This document shows, in pieces, positions 58,710 through 64,000 of a stretch of 64,000 nt of DNA; within the stretch, counting starts at the first letter, position 1; each line of letters starts with the position of its first letter. The position numbers and the translations under genes were made by a program. The stretch is from assembly GCA_937898545.1 (NCBI GenBank), contig CALEJV010000003.1:248001-312000 (forward strand). Reading direction: 5' to 3'. This DNA is from an uncultured Candidatus Saccharibacteria bacterium (GTDB lineage Bacteria > Patescibacteriota > Saccharimonadia > Saccharimonadales > Saccharimonadaceae). Under the pieces are notes generated by a model, which saw only the letters and a program-made list of their open reading frames with translations, searched no databases and had not been told where the DNA came from.

Positions 58710-60054
58710 CCAATCACCCCCACCAAAAGGCAAAGTACCACCGCAAAGTCTCGATGCTGAGATGAGTTTGCTTGGTGCGGTACTTATCGACGAAGAAGTT
58801 TTGGCCGATGCTAGCGAGCATGTCGGTGCAGAAGACTTTTATGACAAGCGCCACGCGACGATCTTTGGGGCAATGATGCGCCTCTACGAGCGGCACAAGC
58901 CAGTCGACCTCCTCACACTAACCGACGAACTGCAAAAGAAAGACCAACTTGCCGAGGTAGGTGGCTCCGCCTACCTGACCGAGCTAACCAACTACGTCCC
59001 CACCGCAGCCCACGCCAGCAGCTATGCTGAGATTGTCGCCCAAAAGGCGGTGCGGCGGCGCCTCATCAAAGCCAGTGCCGATATTAGCCAGCTTGGCTTT
59101 GACGAAAATACCACCACCCAAGAGCTGCTCGAAAAGGCCGAGGCAGAGCTCTTTAGTGTGTCTGACCAGTCACTCAAACAAGACCTCGTGAGCCTGGAGA
59201 GTATTCTCACCGATAGCTTCGACCGCATTGAGGAGCTGCACCGTAACAAAGGACAGCTGCGTGGCATTCGCACGGGCTACCGCGACCTCGACACGATGAC
59301 GGCTGGCCTGCAGCGCTCCGACCTTATTATCATTGCAGCTCGCCCCGCCATGGGTAAGACGACACTGGTGACGAACCTCGCCTACAATGTCGCAACGATC
59401 GAAAAAAAGCCCGTCCTCTTCTTTTCACTTGAGATGAGTAAGGAGCAGCTCACCGACCGCATGCTGGCCGATGCCAGTGGTGTGGATAGCTGGAATATCC
59501 GCACTGGTAACCTCAGTGATGATGACTGGGCTAAGCTCTCCGAGGCAATGGGTGAGATGGCCGAAGCGCCAATCTTCATCGATGACACGCCAGGTCTGAG
59601 CGTCCTCGAGATGCGTACCAAGGCACGGCGCGCCATGCACGACCAGCAGCTTGGGCTGGTGATCGTCGACTACTTGCAGCTGATGCAGGCCAATGGCAAT
59701 CACAATGGCAATCGCGTCCAAGAGGTGAGCGAGATATCGCGCGGGCTCAAGCTGATTGCCCGCGAGCTCAATGTACCGGTCATTGCCCTAAGCCAGCTAA
59801 GCCGCTCGGTGGAGTCACGCACCCCGCCGGTGCCACAATTGGCCGACCTGCGTGAATCGGGCTCGATCGAGCAAGACGCCGATATTGTCTCCTTCATCTA
59901 CCGGCCAGGCTACTACGAGCCAGATAACCCCGAGTTTCAAAACATCACCGACCTCATCATCGCCAAGCACCGCAACGGCCCAGTGGGCAAAATCCAACTC
60001 TACTTCCACCCTGAGCGGCTGCGCTTCATGAGCCTCGACAAGCGGCATGATTGA
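58702..60054 (+). CDS. dnaB: replicative DNA helicase DnaB
   Basis: 450 residues. N-terminal domain (PPQSLDAEMSLLGAVL), linker, then RecA-type ATPase with Walker A ARPAMGKTTL, LFFSLEMSKEQL, LVIVDYLQLMQ and LRESGSIEQDADIV. It unwinds the fork. Its start lies within the dnaX stop region, with GGAGGAG about 20 nt upstream, so translation is coupled. A copy of its last codons is repeated at 60745-60782. Confidence 0.96.
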   Translation: MADQSPPPKGKVPPQSLDAEMSLLGAVLIDEEVLADASEHVGAEDFYDKRHATIFGAMMRLYERHKPVDLLTLTDELQKKDQLAEVGGSAYLTELTNYVPTAAHASSYAEIVAQKAVRRRLIKASADISQLGFDENTTTQELLEKAEAELFSVSDQSLKQDLVSLESILTDSFDRIEELHRNKGQLRGIRTGYRDLDTMTAGLQRSDLIIIAARPAMGKTTLVTNLAYNVATIEKKPVLFFSLEMSKEQLTDRMLADASGVDSWNIRTGNLSDDDWAKLSEAMGEMAEAPIFIDDTPGLSVLEMRTKARRAMHDQQLGLVIVDYLQLMQANGNHNGNRVQEVSEISRGLKLIARELNVPVIALSQLSRSVESRTPPVPQLADLRESGSIEQDADIVSFIYRPGYYEPDNPEFQNITDLIIAKHRNGPVGKIQLYFHPERLRFMSLDKRHD

Positions 60055-60120
60055 TGCTATGCTATAGCTATTAAGCATAGGAGAACCACAGCAATGGTAG
60101 CCCGCACGGCATCACCACGC
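60025..60120 (+). repeat. direct repeat, left copy (dnaB end plus leader)
   Basis: Begins in the dnaB 3' end (codons for CGFMSLDKRHD-like RFMSLDKRHD), continues through GATGCTATGCTATAG, AGGAGAACCA and the start of the next gene. It is matched with few changes at 60745-60848, so one duplication event covered the end of dnaB and the next gene. Confidence 0.8.
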
Positions 60121-60630
60121 GCGCAACACACCAAAGAACCGTCTTCACCCTCACCGTCCTGCTCACCACTGGTTCGCTGTGCGATGATTTGTGGAGCACT
60201 TGGCCTCCTTGGCACTGCAGGGTGGCTGATATATCTTGGTTGGATGTTTGCAGTTTTTCTCTTTACACCGTATTTTTTATTACATACTAGCTTGATAACT
60301 CTTTTCTGGTGGCTTAGTGTTACGCTTATTATCGAAGCAATTGCAATTATTCGCATATACATCAGCCAGGGTAACCAACGCTATCGCGAAGAGGGATTTT
60401 GGCTCGCCTTGGCACTGTTCTTTCCATTACTGATAGTGAGTGAAGCGGTCTATAATGCTCTGTCTGCGCAGCAAATTCATGTGTTTTCGTCAAGCCCACA
60501 GTTGTGTTTCTTCGGTATTATGGTAACTACCCTAAGTGCTGTGTGTATGTGGTATTCGATGGGATACTCAGCACTAATACACAGCAAAGCTGCGCGAAAA
60601 AGACTTCTAGGTTTAGACCTACCACATTAG
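60094..60630 (+). CDS. small membrane protein, tandem family member 1
   Basis: 178 residues, four membrane segments after a Ser/Pro-rich cytoplasmic N terminus (SPRAQHTKEPSSPSPSC). The block CGALGLLGTAGWLIYLGW is shared almost unchanged with the next paralogue at 60822. Function unknown. AGGAGAA 8 nt upstream fixes the start. A TATAGC-like -10 box precedes it. Confidence 0.8.
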   Translation: MVARTASPRAQHTKEPSSPSPSCSPLVRCAMICGALGLLGTAGWLIYLGWMFAVFLFTPYFLLHTSLITLFWWLSVTLIIEAIAIIRIYISQGNQRYREEGFWLALALFFPLLIVSEAVYNALSAQQIHVFSSSPQLCFFGIMVTTLSAVCMWYSMGYSALIHSKAARKRLLGLDLPH

Positions 60631-60662
60631 TGATTATTGCATAACATAGTGAGAAGAATACT

Positions 60663-60782
60663 ATGGCAGCTCAGACACAAACCATCCCAGCGCAAGCAGC
60701 CCAGCTAAAACATCCTCCATTGGGGCAGCGCAGAATCATCGAGTACCTACGCTTTATGAGTCTCGACAGACGGCATGATTAA
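60663..60782 (+). CDS. 39-residue chimeric small frame ending in a dnaB tail copy
   Basis: MAAQTQTIPAQ ... GQRRIIEYLRFMSLDRRHD. The first part resembles the N terminus of the protein at 61501 (QRRIIERL). The last ten residues copy the C terminus of DnaB (RFMSLDKRHD). AGAAG lies 6 nt upstream. It may be a by-product of the tandem duplication, not a functional gene; expression is not shown. Confidence 0.4.
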   Translation: MAAQTQTIPAQAAQLKHPPLGQRRIIEYLRFMSLDRRHD

Positions 60783-60848
60783 TGCTATGCTATAGTTATT
60801 ACACATAGGAGAACCATTGCAATGACAGGCCACACGACATCACCACGC
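60745..60848 (+). repeat. direct repeat, right copy (dnaB tail plus leader)
   Basis: Copies dnaB positions around 60025-60054 and the leader (ATGCTATGCTATAG, AGGAGAACCA) before the second small membrane protein. See the left copy. Confidence 0.8.
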
Positions 60849-61364
60849 ACACAAACCACTAAAGAACCGTCTTCACCCTCACCATCCTGCCCACTACTAG
60901 TCCGCTGTGCGATAGTTTGTGGAGCGCTTGGCCTCCTTGGCACTGCTGGGTGGCTCATCTATCTTGGCTGGGCAGTAGCAGTCTCTGCTATTGGGCCGTT
61001 TGCATTCTTGATTTGGATAGAATACATTGTCGTAGGCTTGTTTTGGATACTCGGGATTGCCCTTATTATTGAGGCAATTGCGCTGATCCATACTTACACC
61101 CGTCGCTCGGGGCAGCGCTACCACGAGGAAGGGTTTGGGCTCGGCGTTACGCTGCTCTATCCACTGCTCGCAGGTGTCGAGATGGGATACAATGCGCTCA
61201 TACATAGTCAATCACAGCAGAATATCATGGCATTTGCCAATCCTCTAGCGGTACTGATGGGTATTATCATGATCACACTCGGCGCAATATACCTGTGGTA
61301 TCAGTTGGGACAATCGGCATCGATGAGACAAGCGAATAATGACAAGGCTATATCGCTCACATAA
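60822..61364 (+). CDS. small membrane protein, tandem family member 2
   Basis: 180 residues, four membrane segments. Very close to member 1 over residues 1-50 (KEPSSPSPSC, VCGALGLLGTAGWLIYLGW), more diverged later; LIIEAIALIHTYTRR matches LIIEAIAIIRIYISQ. The DNA repeat includes the promoter and the Shine-Dalgarno (AGGAGAA). Function unknown. Confidence 0.8.
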   Translation: MTGHTTSPRTQTTKEPSSPSPSCPLLVRCAIVCGALGLLGTAGWLIYLGWAVAVSAIGPFAFLIWIEYIVVGLFWILGIALIIEAIALIHTYTRRSGQRYHEEGFGLGVTLLYPLLAGVEMGYNALIHSQSQQNIMAFANPLAVLMGIIMITLGAIYLWYQLGQSASMRQANNDKAISLT

Positions 61365-61500
61365 CGCCTCTGTTTGTGGTCTCGCTATGATACTACTATC
61401 TACATTACGTTTAGTCCTCGAGAGGCAGAGGAAATGTATCCTTTGTGCAACCTTGCTATAATACAATCACAAGCAGCCTAGCGCAATAAAGGAGGCATCT

Positions 61501-62013
61501 ATGGCCACATCCCACACAACAACCGTTATAACTCAGACAATCCAAACCAAACAGCAGCGCAGAATCATTGAGCGCCTCGCTACCATTCTTGCCTGCTGCG
61601 GTATTATCCTTATTGGCGTTTTTCTCACTCTTGTTGAATCGATGGGCATTTATAGTGCATCGACCGGCTTTGAGAGGACAGAGCCACATGAGTATATCAC
61701 CATGCTTAGTATGCTTGTCTATGCAATCAACCTCGCCGTGCAAGCTATCTATGTCATGATTCGCACTGTGCGTTCAACGATTGCGCCGTATCGTCAGCAA
61801 GCAGCAGCGTTTGTGGCCATCCTTGGTTATTTTGTCACATTAGCGGCCGTATATCTCTATCACCACTATTTTGTTCAAGATGGGTTCGGTCCACGCACCT
61901 TTCTCCAGACGACGGCTGGTACTGCTCTTGGCCTCACTATTTCTGGTATTGGCTCACTCTATCTGTGGTATGTGCTGCTGCGAACGCGCAAAGGGCAGGT
62001 GGTTCGCTCTTGA
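61501..62013 (+). CDS. small membrane protein, distant tandem family member 3
   Basis: 170 residues, four membrane segments. The end SGIGSLYLWYVLLRTR matches TLGAIYLWYQLGQS of member 2, and the N terminus is again polar and Thr-rich. AAAGGAGG 6 nt before ATG 61501. Function unknown. Confidence 0.75.
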   Translation: MATSHTTTVITQTIQTKQQRRIIERLATILACCGIILIGVFLTLVESMGIYSASTGFERTEPHEYITMLSMLVYAINLAVQAIYVMIRTVRSTIAPYRQQAAAFVAILGYFVTLAAVYLYHHYFVQDGFGPRTFLQTTAGTALGLTISGIGSLYLWYVLLRTRKGQVVRS

Positions 62014-62032
62014 GCGCCCCCGCAAACTCGGG

Positions 62033-62038
62033 TATAAT
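62033..62038 (+). promoter_or_regulatory. -10 box of the GT-C-like gene, leaderless type
   Basis: TATAAT, 8 nt before ATG 62047. No Shine-Dalgarno. Confidence 0.6.
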
Positions 62039-62046
62039 AGGGCAAT

Positions 62047-63507
62047 ATGGCAAAGCAAGTTGTCGACTATCATTTGTACCGTTGGCGGTATGGCCTCGGC
62101 TATGGCTTTGTGGTGGTGGCAATTATTGCGGCAGTTGTGCTGGCGGGGCTGTTTATCCCCGGTGAGTTGCGGCAGGGTGAGCTCGATAGCGCGCTGCAAA
62201 GCAGCCAATTATCCTTCCAGAATCTTACTCCTGCTATGGTTATCAATGCGCCGTATCATGGCCTGCAAAAACTGAGCTTCGCGGTGCTCGGCGTGACACC
62301 ACTGTCGATTAAGCTGCCATCTATGGTAATCGCCCTGATGACAGCGCTTGGGCTGCTCCTTCTATTTCGCTCCTGGTTTTCACGAAACATTGCGCTTATT
62401 ACAACGATCCTCGTGACGATGACAGCGCAATTTCTTTTCTTGGCGCAAGATGGCACACCAGCTATACTCTTTAGCTGCCTCACTGTGTGGCTGCTCTATG
62501 CTGCAACGCGCGCCATTCGGACGAAGAAGTTTCTCTCCACTCTCTGGAAAGTGACGGCCTGTGTACTGGCGGCACTCCTGCTGTATGCGCCACTTGGTAT
62601 CTATGTCGTTGTTGCGCTTGGAATTCTGGGAGTATCTCATCCGCACGCTCGTTATACAATTCTGCGCGTACAGCACAGTCGGCTTGCCCTGGCAGCTGTC
62701 ATTGGCCTCGTGGCGATGCTGCCACTTATCTACGCAAGCATAACCAACCATGATGTACTCAAGCAGCTCTTTGGCTTGCCGCTCGAATCGATCAATGTAG
62801 GAGCAAACCTTCGCCACCTTGGCACGACGCTCTTTGGGCTCTTTACGTCAAACAAATCGTACCTCGTGCAGCCATTATACTCAGTCGGTATGATATTGAT
62901 TATGCTAATTGGCCTCGCCTCGCTCCTGAGCCACTACTACACAGCACGCAGCTATGCAGCGCTCCTGGTGGGGCTGCCGTTACTGGGCGTGGTGATTAGT
63001 AATCCACAGCTGGTGACCTCGCTCTTTCCGGTGGTAGCGATCATCATTGCATTTGGCGTGGCGTGGCTGATTAACCACTGGTACCAGATGTTTCCACGCA
63101 ATCCATATGCCCGGGTGGCTGGGTTACTGCCTATGGCGCTCTTAATTGGTGGGCTTACCCTTACTGGTATCGGACGCTATGCCGAGACGTATCGCTACAA
63201 TCCAGATGTTCTTGCTCACTACTCGAGCGACGTCAAGCTTCTCAACGACCAACTCCAGGGTGACAATGTGCGTGTCGATCGCCCTATGACACTTGCCGTG
63301 ACTGAGACGGAGCGACCAATGTATGAAATGATTGCCCGCTATAACGACCGATTGCGCGTTGTTACTACTGTGCCCGAGCAGCAAACTGTCTTTACTGCAA
63401 CGCGTGCTTACCGCCAGCAACATCGCGATCTAACGCGCCCAGCACATATTATTACCAATGCACGTGCACACGACAGCAACCGGTTTTATCAGTACGAGCC
63501 ACTATAG
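62047..63507 (+). CDS. polytopic membrane protein, ArnT/PMT (GT-C)-like
   Basis: 486 residues, about ten to eleven membrane segments and a soluble C-terminal domain of about 110 residues. The N-terminal segment order (helix, extracellular loop with YHGLQKLSFAVLGVTPLSIKLPSMVIAL, then FLFLAQDGTPAILF) is like lipid-linked sugar transferases of the ArnT/PMT group. The usual acidic residue in the first loop could be Glu or Asp in GELRQGELDSA, but this is not certain. It could glycosylate surface polymers. Predicted leaderless. Confidence 0.65.
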   Translation: MAKQVVDYHLYRWRYGLGYGFVVVAIIAAVVLAGLFIPGELRQGELDSALQSSQLSFQNLTPAMVINAPYHGLQKLSFAVLGVTPLSIKLPSMVIALMTALGLLLLFRSWFSRNIALITTILVTMTAQFLFLAQDGTPAILFSCLTVWLLYAATRAIRTKKFLSTLWKVTACVLAALLLYAPLGIYVVVALGILGVSHPHARYTILRVQHSRLALAAVIGLVAMLPLIYASITNHDVLKQLFGLPLESINVGANLRHLGTTLFGLFTSNKSYLVQPLYSVGMILIMLIGLASLLSHYYTARSYAALLVGLPLLGVVISNPQLVTSLFPVVAIIIAFGVAWLINHWYQMFPRNPYARVAGLLPMALLIGGLTLTGIGRYAETYRYNPDVLAHYSSDVKLLNDQLQGDNVRVDRPMTLAVTETERPMYEMIARYNDRLRVVTTVPEQQTVFTATRAYRQQHRDLTRPAHIITNARAHDSNRFYQYEPL

Positions 63508-63562
63508 GTGTCGTGGGGTATTTGCCAGTAGACCGCTCACCCCTGGTTTAGAAGATTTATTA

Positions 63563-64000
63563 TTATTTCATTTGTATTGCTTGATATAGCCGAATCCATT
63601 GCCTAGGCTGGAGTTCTGATGGCTTACGCTCAGGGTTGATGCCAAGCTGGGCTCGCGGCAGGGCAGCGAAGCGCCGCGGCTCGGCGTAGTGCTGCGCCAC
63701 AAACTGGCTGTACGCTGCCTGCTGATTGCAGGGCAGCCAGGGCTCAGTGCGCGGCAAGAGCTCAAGCAATACTGTATCGACGGCGGGTGGCGGTGTGAAG
63801 TCTGTCCGGCGCAAGCGGTAGCGGATCCGCGCCTGCCACCACGGTGCCAGCTGAGTGCCCAGTGCCGCCGTAAAGTGGCGGTCGCTCGGCACAAGCTTGT
63901 ACGCAAATTGGCGCTGAACGATGAGATATATCGCCTGTGGTGGGGTAGGGGCGGTAGTGAGCATCCGCACAATATCGGCACTGAGCGCAAATGGGATATT
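63563..64000 (-). CDS. rRNA adenine methyltransferase, Erm/KsgA family (5' end outside window)
   Basis: The 145 C-terminal residues of a minus-strand gene that runs past the right edge. It begins at the motif IV NIPF, then IYLIVQRQFAYKL, FTPPPAVDTVLLEL, and a short helical C-terminal domain. This pattern is closer to Erm (dimethylates A2058 of 23S rRNA) than to KsgA/RsmA, but both share the fold. The SAM-binding half is not visible, so specificity is not decided. The segment looks G+C rich. Confidence 0.65.
   Translation of the reverse strand, partial: NIPFALSADIVRMLTTAPTPPQAIYLIVQRQFAYKLVPSDRHFTAALGTQLAPWWQARIRYRLRRTDFTPPPAVDTVLLELLPRTEPWLPCNQQAAYSQFVAQHYAEPRRFAALPRAQLGINPERKPSELQPRQWIRLYQAIQMK

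Noticed and set aside
1..64000. UGA recoded to Gly or Trp as in other Patescibacteria
   Set aside because: dnaX, the ABC binding-protein gene and the MFS gene end at UGA at the expected length, and no UGA occurs inside conserved proteins; the only tRNA-Trp is CCA.
1..64000. CRISPR array, prophage or insertion sequence
   Set aside because: No spaced direct-repeat array, transposase, integrase or phage structural gene was seen.

Overview
The window reads as one contiguous piece of a small, gene-dense bacterial chromosome, most likely Candidatus Saccharibacteria (TM7, Patescibacteria). This is inferred from protein style and layout, not from a 16S gene. The supports are: compact informational operons; a conserved Patescibacteria-type protein at 56539-57054 (recognised from memory); single-pass surface proteins, a type IV pilin and a polar amino-acid ABC importer; very few biosynthetic genes; and UGA used as a normal stop, which argues against the recoded Gracilibacteria/Absconditabacteria. 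Base composition is near 50% G+C by eye, with one markedly richer block at 47.1-48.7 kb.

Layout. 0-3 kb: the hisS 3' end, tig, clpP under a perfect CIRCE element, and a small surface protein. 3.1-10.6 kb: rpoB-rpoC. 10.6-13.6 kb: an FAD oxidoreductase, an anchored hypothetical and a type IV pilin-like protein. 13.7-20.9 kb: fusA, hsp20, an amino-acid ABC importer, a DUF4253 protein and tuf. 20.9-22.8 kb: an M16-like pseudo-peptidase and a solitary rpsJ. 23.0-28.9 kb: secY-infA-rpmJ-rpsM-rpsK-rpsD-rpoA-rplQ-rplM-rpsI, with a candidate structured RNA in the secY-infA gap. 29-35.9 kb: an alpha/beta hydrolase, a secreted GH32 fructosidase, trpS, an RluA-type synthase, holB and a TPR protein. 36-44.1 kb: four tRNAs, a degenerate GT2-like protein, rpmG, a P-loop kinase, a YgjP-like peptidase and an orphan histidine kinase. 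44.2-55.8 kb: secE-nusG-rplK, rplA and rplJ-rplL, separated by cargo that includes an actinobacterial-looking MFS transporter, tmk and a divergent RelA/SpoT-like protein. 55.9-64 kb: two conserved small proteins, dnaX-dnaB, a duplicated family of membrane proteins, a GT-C-like protein and the 3' part of an Erm/KsgA methyltransferase.

Two properties run through the whole window. First, structural zinc sites are missing where most bacteria have them: both zinc sites of RNA polymerase beta', ribosomal proteins L36 and L33, and the zinc module of DnaX. Second, at least fifteen genes have a TATAAT-like -10 box only 6-8 nt before the start codon and no Shine-Dalgarno, so their mRNAs should be leaderless. 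Abundantly expressed genes (rpoB, tuf, fusA, rpl/rps) instead have leaders and a good Shine-Dalgarno. Most transcription units end in A-tract/stem/T-tract terminators that can work on both strands.

Functionally the window supplies the transcription and translation core, the replication clamp loader and helicase, Sec export, amino-acid import and several envelope proteins. This fits a host-dependent lifestyle. The most unusual items are the zinc-free information-processing machinery, the divergent RelA/SpoT-like protein, the horizontally acquired MFS pump, the pseudo-enzymes (GT2-like and M16-like), and a tandem duplication that carries a copy of the dnaB 3' end.
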